Notes: generated from the sequence alone by a model not told the origin. Shown: positions 13,701-25,033, counted from the first letter of the stretch. The stretch is 64,000 bases of DNA from Gordionus sp. m RMFG-2023 (GCF_954871325.1 NC_088777.1:46601366-46665365); one strand, 5' to 3'. Program-made: numbers and translations.

Positions 13701-16700
13701 GACAAAACCTTTCCCGCCACTTTGATGCCTTTCGCGTTAACGATCGCCGCTTCTACTACTATCAGGGAACTTTTTATCGCGGGTGATGATCGAAATAACT
13801 CAATTTTAAACGCCATAAAAAATTCTTGGGCCGGGATAACCGATAATAAGGATTTATCGGGAGATAAAAATAGTGACGACAAGCGAGTTATCAGTCAAGA
13901 TCAATTTTTATTGGGCGATATGATAGTGAATCTCAGAGCCGTAGGGGCATCCGATTATATCAGGAGCGAGACTTTAATGAATGGCACACCACGAGGTATA
14001 CCGAAGTTAAATACATTTTATTTTAAAAAAAAATATTAATTTTTTAAATCAAGGTTAGGTTTAGTACTTACTTAATTTGGTACCTAAGACATCAAATTAG
14101 GTAATATTTCGGTTGATTGCCAATCAGCAGGTTTGGACAGTAATGCGAATACTTGTATTTAAAGTACTAAACACATATACTTTTTTGTATTTAGTATTTG
14201 TATTTTTGCTAAAAAATTAAAAGTATTTATTTATTTATTACGATTTCACGATCTTCAGACGAGAATTCGCTCTTATTTTATTTATTAGAAGCTGAATTAA
14301 TGATAAAGCAAAAATTTCACAATGAATTATGAAGAATTGGCAAAATTTATTTTCTAAAGATGAGAATATTTTAAATAAATAGATTTTTCCGAAAGATATT
14401 AAGAAGATTTCCTATATAATTTTTTTATATTTTGATTTTTTATAAATACGAAAAAAAAAATTGAAATAAAGATTGATATTTTATGATTTGATAAAATAAT
14501 TCACCAACACATATATAAAATGTAATTGCGTTTGTCCCGCCGTAATTCCGCTTTTTTAAAATTTTTTATCATTTTAATCATTGAACCGCGATCTCAATTT
14601 TAGAATATGATAGGTGTAATTGTGATATAGCTTTGTGGTGATAGGTTACAATGGTGGCGTAACCGAAACTTAGGGGGAATAGGGGGAAAGATAATGTTGC
14701 CATTAGTAAATAATGTTTAAAGCGGTAAATTAAGCCAAATTATACGGGAAATATCGTTGTTAAATAATATTTATAGTGGTTAGTAACAAATGATACAGGA
14801 AAAATAGCGCTTTGATAAATAATAATTTAGCGGAGTATTAAATAAGATTTTGTTTAATGGATAGTAATTATTTAATTGCATTAAAAAAAATTGTGAGAGG
14901 TATACAAACTTAATTAAACTTTTAGCCTAGATGACGAATATTTCTGGTGATATATTAAAATTTATATAAATATTTCAAATATACATATTGACATCAGCAA
15001 AATATATCTTTGCAAAAATAATATAATAAAAGTATTTTAGGAAAATAAGAGTTAATATTTATAAAATTTTATCCTTTTTAATAGTTTTTTTCTTCTGATA
15101 AAGGAATCACGTGATTTTCATGTAAAATATAAAATCAAGCGACTATTTATAAATATGATAAATATCAAACAAAATAATTTATATAATTATATATTTTACA
15201 CGAATACATGAGTTAAATTTATATCAAGGTAATAATATAACAATGATATGCATATAAAATCAATAAGCAAGTGATTTAAATGAAATATTTTAAATTTCAA
15301 TCAAACATATTAATTATCAATTTTATGACTCACCAATCACTTGACATTCTACTACAAATATCTTGACTTTTAGCAAGAAATTATATTAAGTCAGCCTTTC
15401 CTAAAATATCTTAATTTATTTGATGATATATTTGTAACACTAACAAACAATGCTCAATATAGCTAATATTGCATGTAAATTTCAACAATATAACAAAATG
15501 AAATATAAAAATATTTATTAAAAAAAACTAATTTTTTTTAGTCTATTCTAGTCCAAGCCTGTTTCTAAATTTGGATTAACCTAGACCAAAAGAGGAAAAC
15601 ATTTTCCTATAGAAGCTGCTTCGCGAAAGTGTTGATTGGAATATTAAGATTAATGGCAAAAACTCTATTTTAAAATCTACACCACTCAAGATTCGAGTTA
15701 TGGAAGGCGAAAACATTATTTAATAGTTTCTGATTTTGGTTTGGTGTTTAATTATGAATACCAGCTCTGCCAATCACTGTTCGACACATATACACTAATT
15801 TTGCGATTGAAATTAGCGCTGATTATTTTGACAATATTTTGTTCAATTTTTTGACAAATAATGCATAGTATTGATTCATTGACCATTAATTAAATATGCT
15901 TGGATACTACTTGTTAGAGGGTTTTTACCTAAATCCGGTCTGGGTTTGGCTAAAAAGAATTGTTTTTTTAACCCAGGTTTAAAAAATATGGGGGGAGGGT
16001 GTTTAAGCCCTCTAGACCTTAAAATTCTACCTTTTGCACTAAGTCTTTGATTGAAATACAAAAAGAGGACAAGATGTATCATCAAAACATAATGTATAAA
16101 ACTTCGAATAATTTATCAACTGTCACATTTGTTCGAAGTTTTGAATTGAATACCCTCCCGTCATTTTATTTTACATAATGATGGCACTACCTTCATATCG
16201 TTACATACATTACTCATATTATTTTTTTTTCACGCTACAATATAACAGGAAAAGGTTTAGACGATTTTTGCCAGAAATATCTGGTGAGACGCAAAGCCCT
16301 GGACGAGATCTACAAATTAAGGCGCCAGATTTATCGCGTCGTCGCATTGAAAAGGGACTTGGAGACTAACGGTGATGTTTTGACGGAAGAAAGGGAATGC
16401 GTCGATGATTTGGAAGATAATTATGACAACGATGAAAATAAAGGTCAGAGCAAGAAAGACTGAATGCGAACATAATAAATATTTTAAAAAAGAGTGGCCA
16501 TTTTATTTTATTTTTGTAGTTTTGTAAGAAAGAAATAAAATTTATTACATTCAAAATGTAAAATTTTGTTTTTTTTGGCATGAACTATATGAAAAGTTAA
16601 TCCAAGCTACCCACCCTTTCCCCGATAAATCTAATCCAATTTAATTCTCTAAAAAGTTAAAAATCCGGACCCAAACAAGGAAAAGATTATAATCGATAAA

Positions 16701-18627
16701 GACTTTCTCATGACCCAACCACCTTCCCAAAAACAGATGAAAGCATTGCGCAAATTGATTCTAGCTTGTGCGGGCTTTAACATTGCCAAAAGGATAGACC
16801 TGTCCCCCGAAGACCATGAAAGATTATTCGGGAAAAGAGTCGGCAGAAAGGCATTCAAGAGTAATTTCTAATAAAATTTTTTCCCTTCTCTTCCCGTTTT
16901 TAATGCATTTGTGTTTTTTTTACATTGTGACGTAACTTATACTTTTTAGGTAATTTAATCTTGTTATTTTGCTAAATTACTCGTTTTTATTTACCTCAAC
17001 AAGAATGTGTTTTAAAATCGTTATTGAGGTTCCATTTATTTTTTATGAAATATAAGTTGAAACAAGGTTGTTACAGTGAAGAGTTTGTGCTAATTAAAAG
17101 ACTTAGAAAGGAAGGTAATGGAAGGAAGAATGAATGAAATTAACAAACAATCAATTTTAATTGCCTAGACTATTCTTCCCTTATCAATTTTTTTGTAAAT
17201 GTATAATTTAACGATTCTTAAATAACTTTATGGGGGACTTCTTATGTTTGTCATTTTATTAATACTAATATTTTTTTTAAAAAAAATCAATAAATATTTA
17301 TTTAAATTTCAAACATTCAAAAGTCTAATTTATATTGCAGTATTTCCAAATTGCGCATATATGTTTTGATGTTTTTTTTAAAATACTTACTATTATCTAG
17401 AATGGAATAATAAAATTATCTAAAAAAATTTGGACAATATCATTTTTAAAAAAAAAACAAGCTCAATTTAGAAACGTCATGAATATAAAAACAAAGTGCC
17501 ATTAAATTATACAAATTTATATTGTCTAAATAAGGATGATATTATTTGTCAAAAAACTTCTTAGATGTAACATTTTTAAATTAAAAAAATCGATTATATT
17601 AAAATTAATATCTTAGGTTATTATCAGTGCCTCACAGAAGGTTCAGCCACCTCTAACTCTCCCCCCATTCCCGCCTTCATTCAACCATCTTCCGTCATGT
17701 TTCGATCTTGCCCGGATTACATTGTTTATCAAGAATCCTACCTATCCAAACCTTTTTCAACCCTCGGGGATTCCGCGGTAGAGACATCGCCTAGCCATTC
17801 CACTTTGAATCTGAATCGCAATATACACCTCAAAACTATCACCGCTGTTCAACCCCAATGGTTACCCGTTTACATGCCACAACTGTGCCATTTCGATATT
17901 CATCGCGCGAATTGCACTTTAGACGATATCACCAACGATAACTCGGAAAAGTCCCACGAAGTTGGCCATACCAATCACGTGTATTACGATCCCTCGACAG
18001 GTAAAGTTAAGTGTAGGGCATCCTGCCTTTTTGGCCCCCATAAATGGGATATTGGTTTTGGTGTCACTGAGTTTCCTTATACGACGGAAAAGTTCAGGCA
18101 TTTTGCCAAGTTAAAAAGAATTTTTTTTACCCCTTCTATACATACATTTATTCTTGCGAAAATTTATATATTAATCAGAGATCTGACGAATTTTAAAGGC
18201 TATAACTTATCAGATCCTGGTTGCATTTTTATGTAAAACCTGGTCGTTATAAAATCATATTATTTTATCACTCGATCCAGGCTTGGTTTTCAACTTGCTC
18301 GCATGTTCGATATTAATTAAAGCTTAAAAATAATTTTAAAACCCTTCTAGATTTTTCTTAGAAGGTCAGCTCTTTTCTTGCCTGAAAATATACGTGGATC
18401 ATCTCTTGTTAACCCCTTCCACGATGCTGAAGACCTGGGCCAAATTGCAAACCAAAACACAGACTATACTGAAAGCTTTGATCGAAGCCGACATCCACGA
18501 TAAATCGGCTTTGGTAAGCGTTTGGACTAGCGGGAATTCCAACTTTTTATTAAATCAATACTTGGAATGGTTACCCGAAAGCCTGCATTCTCAAGTAACA
18601 CAGTTATGGCCACCTTACAAGACCTGA
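1768..18627 (+). CDS. DHX37: DEAH-box ATP-dependent RNA helicase DHX37 (Kurz/Dhr1 orthologue), 14 exons
   Basis: Nucleolar RNA helicase of the SSU processome. In yeast and animals this family releases U3 snoRNA from pre-18S rRNA. Exons inferred from GT/AG sites, reading phase and family alignment: 1768-2157, 2199-2306, 2414-2749, 6114-6209, 6335-6590, 7081-7195, 8014-8131, 12310-12872, 13053-13363, 13603-13995, 16249-16443, 16657-16860, 17617-18109, 18351-18627. These join without a stop into 1284 aa. The lysine-rich N-terminus has the family's nuclear-basic look. Helicase motifs: Walker A GETGCGKT (about 269-276), PRRVAA, FEGN and MTDG, DEAH (386-389), SAT (422-424), [15 protein letters not shown], and [10 protein letters not shown] (645-653). 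HA2/ratchet and OB-fold regions follow, with IQPSS and a tail reading [10 protein letters not shown] through EWLPES, all typical of DHX37. The acidic insert that vertebrates carry before LPLYSLL is missing, and a K/N-rich insert sits after it. Exon junctions need transcript support, especially 13363/13603. Introns range from 41 to about 4180 bp, and the long ones are full of transposons. Confidence 0.95.
3058..3608. repeat. Two-copy direct duplication in DHX37 intron 3
   Basis: About 255 bp starting GGGGAATGAACCTCAAACTT (from about 3060) recurs from about 3346 with a period near 285 bp. Both copies contain GATTTATCTGTTGCTTCTAT and end near TGTTAATTTG-ACACTA. The copies differ by scattered substitutions and small indels, so the duplication is not recent. 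No terminal repeats or coding capacity are seen. Confidence 0.8.
3609..6113. other. Remainder of DHX37 intron 3
   Basis: AT-rich intron. It holds a short GC-rich patch at about 4630-4712 that begins with CAGGCCCGCCCGG and ends with CAGGTCTCTG. That ending also occurs near 55545-55555, so this is probably a fragment of the same GC-rich transposon family. A moderately GC-rich block at 4880-5110 is unassigned. No exon could be supported here. Confidence 0.4.
6761..6857. mobile_element. Harbinger-like palindromic MITE, copy 1 (intron 5)
   Basis: Short element with inverted ends TCCTGCATTCA and TGAATGCAGGGT and an inner TTCGCTCC-GAATTTGC-ACTAAC portion. It belongs to the family also found at 7463, 19061 and 56464. 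A second, more decayed relative (AGTTAGCGCAAATTTG with TTCGCGCCAATTACGAATGAG) follows at about 6868-6950. Non-coding, and spliced out with DHX37 intron 5. Confidence 0.65.
7463..7589. mobile_element. Harbinger-like palindromic MITE, copy 2 (intron 6)
   Basis: The left end reads TCCTGCATTCACATTTAGCG, then CGAATTCGCGGCTAAGTATA. The right end is the inverted equivalent, GTATACTTCGCAGCGAATTT then GCGCTAACGGTGAACCCAGGG. About 127 bp with no coding capacity. Confidence 0.7.
7668..7819. mobile_element. Short inverted-repeat element (MITE) in DHX37 intron 6
   Basis: Ends are CAAATCAGCTGGTGATACGC on the left and the inverted GTGTCACCAGCTGATTTG on the right. The inner parts (TTGGGTTCCC versus GGGAAGCCAA) are also complementary, giving terminal inverted repeats of about 35 bp around an AT-rich core. 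The target duplication is unclear, so the superfamily is not assigned. Confidence 0.7.
8380..8480. repeat. GC-rich repeat patch in DHX37 intron 7
   Basis: GC-rich island (GTGCGTCGACAGCC, GGCGGCGACG, CCAGCTGGCCGCGGCG, GACGCCGCCC) in AT-rich intron. A compositionally similar island (CACGCCGCCG, GGCGGCGTCGTG, CGGCGGTGCACAGG) lies at 12040-12150 near the other end of the same intron. They could be ends of one large element or separate insertions; no matching termini prove either. Confidence 0.35.
8650..10600 (-). mobile_element. Decayed hAT transposon (BED/ZBED-type transposase) in DHX37 intron 7
   Basis: Minus-strand translations give pieces typical of hAT transposases. [15 protein letters not shown] lies near 9060-9100. 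DVFDFWK, then [17 protein letters not shown], lies near 8730-8810 and is the segment before the dimerisation domain. Upstream near 9650-9780 is [20 protein letters not shown]. Many stops and frame changes separate them, so it is long dead. A 566-bp hAT MITE (9790-10355) is inserted within it. The outer limits are approximate because no terminal repeats were identified. Confidence 0.6.
9790..10355. mobile_element. Non-autonomous hAT element (MITE) with perfect 8-bp target duplication
   Basis: The terminal repeats are CAGTGATCCAAACCGAACC at the left and, inverted, CAGGGATCCGAACCGG at the right. The flanks are the identical octamer TCGGAAAG at 9782-9789 and 10356-10363, the 8-bp duplication expected of hAT insertion. 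At 566 bp it has no transposase. A second member of the family is at 42676-43271. It sits inside an older hAT transposase remnant in DHX37 intron 7. Confidence 0.92.
10655..11985. mobile_element. Foldback element with long inverted arms in DHX37 intron 7
   Basis: The left arm (about 10655-10957) and right arm (about 11690-11985) are inverted copies over roughly 300 bp. For example, CCTTTATAACTTATGAAATT on the left matches the inverse of AATTTCATAAGCTATAAAGG on the right, and GCAATCTAGAAGAGA matches TCTCTTCTAGATTGC. A shorter inner pair (GAATATCTAATTGTCTAC at about 11379 with GTAGACAATTAGATATTC at about 11656) continues the fold. The left arm is interrupted by a GC-rich insertion at about 10958-11373. 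No coding capacity was recognised. Confidence 0.7.
10958..11373. mobile_element. GC-rich repeat (GGGCCGGG family) inserted in the foldback arm
   Basis: About 415 bp of alternating CGGGCCGGGTTCGGGCC-type strings and A/T runs such as TTTTTAAAAAA. The right end, read inverted, is TAGTGATCTGCATCGGGCC, which resembles a hAT terminus. It breaks the continuity of the foldback left arm, so it arrived later. The open frames crossing it are composition artefacts. Related material lies near 55308-55562. Confidence 0.5.
13996..16248. other. DHX37 intron 10
   Basis: AT-rich intron of about 2.25 kb. No exon or transposase piece was recognised. A modest inverted repeat, AAAACTTCGAA with TTCGAAGTTTT (about 16100-16140), lies before the acceptor. 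Nothing else is supportable. Confidence 0.4.
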
Positions 18628-18888
18628 AAATGCATAATAACGCCGAATCAATAGATGATCTAGGAAAATCATAATCGTTAACCACTTAAATCGTCTTATT
18701 TATTTTCGCGTACATGTTATTTAATTATAAAATGAATATATAAAAAATGCGAAATATCTAATTTAAAAAATTGTCTAAAATTAATTATTTGTCACTTGTG
18801 TAAATTGGATTTATTTAAAACTTGATTTAAAAAAAATGAAAAGTATTATATAAATTATCCATAAAGTTAAAGCATGCAAACACATTGC

Positions 18889-21190
18889 CTACAGTTCATC
18901 ATTTCTTTCCCATTTTATGCGTTCAACTTTTTCTCCGGTTTTCTTGGAATGTCCTTTCACCTTTTTCTTACTTTTGGCGGCTTTCTACCAATAATATAAT
19001 TTTAGTTAATTTAATTTTTTTATACAATGATGTATATTGTACATTTTATCATCGCTTTTACCTCTCATTCACCCCAACCGCAAATTCACAAGTATATATA
19101 ACTGTATTTTTGTATAATTCGTCGCGAAATCGCGCTAACTGTGAATGAGGGGTTATGCCAACTATTATAACTTGATCATTTTATGATTATAAACACCACA
19201 ATTTGTCAAATTTGAGTTCGGGTCAAAATTCATCTTTGTATGGGGTCCATTTACTCTCATTCCCCTATTTTAAGTATGCTCTATTAGAATTTCCACTCCT
19301 GTAAATTGTTCAAGTGGATTCAGAAGAACCTTAAGATCAAGCGATGATAAATTAATTTAGCAGTTTTGAATGAAGTAAAAAATGTGTATTTATGTGTTTA
19401 ATACCTTTTTCGCCTTCTCTAACTTGTCGTTGTCGTAAAGGCACGCGTTTCTGATATCCTTACCTTGCGATTTAAAATTATTTTTTTATTTTAAATCTTT
19501 TTTTCTAGTGTAGATTATTTACCTTTGCATAGCCAATTCGAAAGATCATCTCCGTTTTTATAAATCTCGTAAATTTCTTCTTCCCCTAATTCGCCCATTA
19601 GAATCTTGCACATTTGTTGAATTCTGGTTGTTTTATTCATCAAAATATAATATGAATTATTCTTAAAATAACCCATTTATTTCAGTGGCCCTGACTTATG
19701 TCTTATTATTTAAGGACTTCGTCGTACTTTTAATTTTAACCGATTCAAGTATCCGTGACCAAAAAAATGACAATTATCCTTAATAACTTTAACAAAAATA
19801 TTTTTAGCACATATTTATCGTTAAAGCTATGAATTTATAAAAAAAGAGATTTCATCACTAAGAAAGAAAGCAGGTGCTCTTAATTCCCCTCCCTTATGTT
19901 TCTTAATTTACTATAAGTTATAAATTATACTAATTATGTTAGTTAGAGGTCGAGATAACTCTTTCATCTTTAAAAACTTGAATTTATGAATTCTATGATT
20001 ATTTTCCTTTTACATCTATATTTATTTCATTTTCCAAAAGTCAATTTGCCTTATATTTATTAAATAATCGAAATCAAATTAAAATTAACGGTATTAAATT
20101 TATATATCAAAATAAATTATATTATATACTCATGAGGCATAATAATAGAATAAATATTTACACAAAACTTCAACAATAAATATAACGGACATCTTGTAAT
20201 TTCAAGAAATTAACCTCGGTGGCCATTTTCCCCCGCCTTGGATCATACCAGCTGTTTTTGAGGTACTCGGGATTGCCGGACCTGATAAACGCTTGACACC
20301 ATCGACCTCCTTAACACCATACCTTAAAAAAAATGATAAAAAAAAATATTTAGAAATTGTGCTACTATAGCAATACTCTTATTATCAAGTCTCTACAGCG
20401 CATTTATATGGACCCAACGCGATATGATAGCTGGTCGATTATAAAATCTTTGAGATCAATATTTATTAATTAATTTAATATATTTAAATAATTTTTTGAT
20501 CATCATAATTGAAAATTAATATTAATAAAGAAATATCAATCTCACTTAAAAACTCAAAATAACTTCCCATTCTAAAGGATTTTCCTATAAGTATAACTGA
20601 TAATATTTAAGTCTTGAAATATTTTTAATCAAATTTATACTGTGGTTGAATGGTAAAACAATTTATTTTAGCCTTTACTCCTCATATTCGTAGTTGCAAA
20701 CTTTTTCGACCAATATTATTATGTCTGATGTCGGTAGATTCTTCTTCATGCTAGGGTGTTTATTGTTGAATTCTTCGAATACTTTAACCATCTGTTGGTT
20801 GGATAAGTTATTCGAGGATTATTTAATTAACTTTTTACTTAATATAAAAAAAAATCAAATAATCGTTTTGTCCATCATTATCTATAAAGGTAAATTACCT
20901 CGTAAGCTATGGCCATGCAACCATCACACTTGAGAGCAAATGGCATGTGTTGACTATGGTGATCTTCATCCGTCAAATTGGGAGGTTTGAAACTTAACTT
21001 CTCCAAGTTTGGATTCTTCTTTTTCATTTCCGCGAATTTTGAGTCAGCCTTTTTGTTAAAATGGTAATTTTGTAGAATTGGCATAAGAATTTAAGTTAGT
21101 TACTTCTTGGCGATTCGCGGACTCCTCGACACCGCTAACGAAGACCGAGTTTAAGTAATAAAATATCACAAATAGATAAATGTTGATCAT
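18889..21190 (-). CDS. MZB1/pERp1-like ER-resident saposin-type protein, 7 exons
   Basis: Relatives of MZB1 (pERp1) are soluble ER proteins with a saposin-like disulphide fold that assist folding of secreted proteins. Inferred exons, in transcript order: 21190-21104, 21048-20899, 20791-20679, 20322-20215, 19623-19523, 19463-19405, 18984-18889. All phases fit and give 237 aa. Residues 1-20 (MINIYLFVIFYYL onward) form a signal peptide. Family hallmarks follow: HMPFALKCDGCMAIAYE (CxxC), YGVKEVDGVKRLSGP, GGGKWPPR, a helix with six cysteines overall (CDGC, KVC, QMC, WLC, NAC), and a Lys-rich tail ending RNDEL. NDEL is a KDEL-type ER-retrieval signal; vertebrate MZB1 ends REEL. Intron 1 is only 55 nt. 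The start is chosen because it supplies the signal peptide. The gene ends 261 bp from the DHX37 stop, tail to tail. Intron 6 contains a Harbinger-like MITE. Confidence 0.9.
19061..19152. mobile_element. Harbinger-like palindromic MITE, copy 3 (MZB1-like intron 6)
   Basis: A 92-bp element with inverted ends CCTCTCATTCACCCC and, inverted from the right, CCCCTCATTCACAGTTAGCG. It is flanked on both sides by TTA (19058-19060 and 19153-19155), the 3-bp target duplication typical of PIF/Harbinger elements. Non-coding. Confidence 0.75.
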
Positions 21191-22812
21191 TACGATAATT
21201 AAGATATTTTACGAAATTACCTTTATTCTAGAATCTACTTATTATGATCATTATTATTTTTATTTGTCTTTTTTAAATACATCTCTAATTTTTATAAATT
21301 AAATATAAAATAAATACCAAGATTTCAATCTCACGTGAAGGTTGTCTTATTTCAAACACGATATATTTTTTTTATTTATAAACCATAATTTCGAAGAACC
21401 GGTATGGATCTTGGAATCAACCCCCTCCCCGCCCCTTACTCTTCTCTTAAATCTCTATAAAAACCAAGACCTACTAATTATTATTTTGGAAATGGAATAA
21501 GTTCTAAAAAAAAATGAATATAATTGTTCAAAAAGAAAGCTTGATTTATTTTAGGGGATTTATTGTTTAAAATTTTTTTTCTCTCTTATTAAGAAACCAA
21601 AAATTTTTAGGAACCGGAAAGGATATTCAAAACTAGACCCAAACCAGGAGTTATTACTTGTATTCATAAAATTAACGAGTAGACAAATTAAATGGCCATA
21701 ACTTAAGGAAAAATTATTTGATTTATAGAATAATCATTTGACATTTTATTTTATAAAAAAAGATAATACTTGTTGGCAGCAAATGCTTAACGAGTTTATG
21801 TTTTTAATTTTAATTATTTTTTTTTAACCTTAATAGCAGGTATGCTGTAAAAATGTTATATTTTTTTTTGCGAATTTTGATAAGGGGAAGGAAGGTTTTA
21901 ACTCCATATTTGGGGGAAGGGGGTTATAACTCCTTTTTTTTCTTCACTTCTTCCTATCTCTTAAGCTTAATTTTTGATTTTTTACCCTTCTTGAGGTCAT
22001 TGTCTTTAAACCATAATTAGCCGTCACATTTTGAGGAGTAAAAAAGCTAGCTAAAAATATTTTAAACTTTAAAAAGGAGAGAACCAACCAGTTAGAAATA
22101 CTTTCTACCTCGTAAAGGCTGATAAAGTTTTTGAATGACATGCCATGGACCCAGCTCTACTAAATTTACTTTAAGATTAAAAAATTTTTTATATTTAACC
22201 GAGTTTTTATTTAATGAGTATAGCTAAATATATAGGTACAGTGATTCTAAATTTATTTCGCGTAATCACCTAAAAGGATTTTGTATTTGACCAAATTTTA
22301 AAAGGAGACAACCAAACCGTTATACATTCACTCAAACTGGTTTAAACCGGCTCCTAAAGGTTTTTTAATGACAGGGTCATTATTCTATATTTATCCAATT
22401 AAAATTTGGTCAGTTGTACCAATGGTGTCGCTAGCCTTTTGAACTAGAAGGAGAGGTTAGGGATTCATTGTTTGAAAACTCCTAACATTTGCTACCAAAA
22501 AATATTCTACTAAAATGGGCGAGAAAATAAAATTGTTATAAGACTGCCACAAATAAAAGTAATTCTATCTAAAAAAGGATAATATTTTTTAAAGGTCGAT
22601 CAGGACCGATTCACACCACTATAAAGGTACAATTTATTTTATTTGGTTAGATTATAAAAACAAAATGGATTCTTCTCTTTTTATCAGTCAAAATCGGACA
22701 TTAACCAGTATTAATAAAATTAAACTAAAATTTTTGTTACTTCAAACTCAGTTTCACGGGATATAAAGAGCACGACTCGTTGCTCTATCAAATTTTGCTT
22801 CGTATAGATTTA
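21191..22812. other. Intergenic region upstream of the MZB1-like gene
   Basis: AT-rich sequence 5' of the minus-strand MZB1-like gene. It should include that gene's promoter, but no clear element can be pointed to. A GC-bearing patch at about 21380-21450 and a moderately GC-rich ORF-free patch at 22280-22450 are unassigned. Confidence 0.35.
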
Positions 22813-22908
22813 CCACTCGTTGGCGACACGTTTTAAAGTAATCAAATTAATTATTCCCCCTACCATAACTGATTGCTCTTTACGCTAAAATTCGTTGGCA
22901 ACGAGTGG
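22813..22908. mobile_element. Palindromic MITE flanked by TTA
   Basis: Ends are CCACTCGTTGGCGACACG at the left and, inverted from the right, CCACTCGTTGCCAACGAATT. TTA stands directly outside both ends (22810-22812 and 22909-22911), fitting a Harbinger-type 3-bp duplication. 96 bp, non-coding. Confidence 0.6.
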
Positions 22909-23737
22909 TTACCTATGTTGAAACAAAGTTATAGCATAATTACCGAGTCTTATAATAAAAATTTTATCACTGATGACAGATCTATGGTTAAGGAAATCTT
23001 TGGAAAAAAAATATGTATAAGTGTCGACAAAATAATTTAAAAATTTTTCACGAATATTATTCGAATAATTGGAATATTCCAAATATATCTTTTATATTTT
23101 TCGTTATTTTTTTACATTCCTTGGGTTGGAAAAATCAAATAATTATATTTAGTGAAAAAAAATATTTAGTTTATAATGACGCCATCAGGTGGATACATAT
23201 TCATGAACTAATTTATATAATAAATAATTTATTTTTTTATTTTAGTCTATCTAACAATTTATAATATAATATAATATAAATATTTTTAATTATATTACAA
23301 AAAAAATATATATTAACATGCGTTTCTGGTAATGTGATTTAGAAAAAACCACCTCTTTAAATATACAAAAAAATAGATAATTTTACAAAGATGATTAAAA
23401 AAAACATAAAAGATTTCACCTCAAAGATTGTTTATTTATAAGAAAATTCTCCAAAAAATTTATCAAATGAAAATTTAAATTTCTTATTATTTTTGAACTT
23501 CAAAAAATTTTTTTGCTTAAAAATTTGGGCGCGTGAAAATCACTAATAAATTGTAACAAAAAAACATAATAATACAATACAATACAACAATAGCAGCATA
23601 TTATTTTTTTTATTAAAAAAAACATCAAATCAATAAACTATTTTCATAATATATAAATTATTATGTTTAAAAAAAAATAAATATATATTATATTGTTTTA
23701 ACATATTTAAATAAATAAATTTTGGCTTAAAATAAGA

Positions 23738-23925
23738 CTCGAGCCAACTCCTGAGCCGGCTTGAGCCAACTCCTGAGCCGACTCGAGCAAGCCAACTCCT
23801 GAGCCGACTCGAGCAAGCCAACTCAGCCGGCTCAATGAGCCGGCTTGAGCCTGAGCAAATTTTTTGGCTACGACCTCGAGGTCGGAGCCGATAAAACTCG
23901 GCTTTTTAACAACACTAGTAAATAG
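23738..23925. repeat. GC-rich degenerate tandem repeat (GAGCCGGCTCGAGC type)
   Basis: Repeats of GAGCCAACTC-CTGAGCC and GACTCGAGCAAGCC are followed by an inverted pair (ACCTCGAGGT, then GGAGCCGATAAAACTCGGC) and TTTTTAACAACACTAG. Read inverted, the right edge is CTAGTGTTGTTAAAAAGCCG, which could be a hAT-like end; no left end was found. An open frame through it on the minus strand is repeat-driven and not a gene. Confidence 0.5.
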
Positions 23926-24730
23926 TGGCTGTCCATATCAATATTTGGGAATGAGTGTTATTTGTACGTTATGTTCTTCAAATCAATAAGTTTTGATTTC
24001 GTAATCCGGAATTTAAAAACAATTTTTCTTTAAAATAATATAATTCTTTTAAACAATTTTTTTTACCAATATCACTGTAATCTATTTATTTATTAATTCC
24101 CTAAATAATATTATAACTTTCCATTGATCTTTAATTGCAGTTGGTGCGCGCATAAAAAAAAGGTTGAGGAAGGAAACATCGAACTATTTTTATTATCCTT
24201 TTTTTCATTCTCACAAAAGTCAAACTGTTAATTATTGGAATTAATAATTTTATGAATTACCTTCCATTCAACAAAAACCATACTATTCATATAAACGGTG
24301 TTCTTACTGGACCGTAATACGATTATAATCAACCTTTTTTAAAAAAATTTCTTTTTCGCGATTTCACCCCACAGTTGCTATACTATAAATTAATTTATTT
24401 CTTTTTATATGACCTAAGAAGCCGCATAGATGGCAAATCGTATTTGTTTGTTTAGTAAAATTTTCAATGATTTTTCGTTCCCTAGAAAACAAATTTTTCC
24501 AGTATAATCTTTTCGGCCACAAATTATACAGTAATCACTAACATTATTACCTTTATTTTTTTTTTAAATCTTTTTAATTTTTTTTATTTCTCGTAAAATA
24601 AAATTTCATATTTCATCATTTTTCACGATTTTTCACGATTTTTTTAACCACTAAGGGTACCACAATTATATAGATAGACACAGGTATTTGTTTTTTAAAA
24701 TTTCTTTCGAAATTAAATTTAATCTTTCAG

Positions 24731-25033
24731 TCATCTCTTTCGATAACACCTCATTTTTAAACTTAAGCTAACTACACTTGTACTGGTTTCCTCGTTCCCA
24801 CTGGAATATTGCATTGGTTTATTCCCACGGGATTCTTTTAATTTAAAAATTAAATTAAAAATATTTCTGATATCCTCGGATATTCCCTGTGTTGTCGAGC
24901 TGCACCGAATGGTAATATATTGCTTGTATCTTACTCGCCTCTCCATTAATAAAAGTCTTACAATTCTTCTAAATTTCAAATTACAAATTTCAAATGAAAA
25001 TGATATATAGAATATGAAGAATAAAACTGCCAC
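24731..25033 (-). CDS. Doubtful small ORF or terminal exon with one membrane segment
   Basis: A 100-codon open frame. A hydrophobic stretch near its start (VLFFIFYISFSFEI) is followed by a basic segment (RRIVRLLLMERRVRYKQY) and a Ser/Thr-rich tail ending CYRKR. There is no ATG at its 5' end; it opens at an AG that would serve as a splice acceptor (tatatAG-TGGCAG), so it could be the last exon of a minus-strand gene whose earlier exons I could not find. No family is recognised. It is longer than most chance frames in such AT-rich DNA, but that is weak evidence. Confidence 0.25.
   Translation of the reverse strand: MAVLFFIFYISFSFEICNLKFRRIVRLLLMERRVRYKQYITIRCSSTTQGISEDIRNIFNLIFKLKESRGNKPMQYSSGNEETSTSVVSLSLKMRCYRKR

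Noticed and set aside
23630-23821. Minus-strand frame reading SSRLRSWL repeatedly
   Set aside because: Translation of the GAGCCGACTCGAGC tandem repeat.
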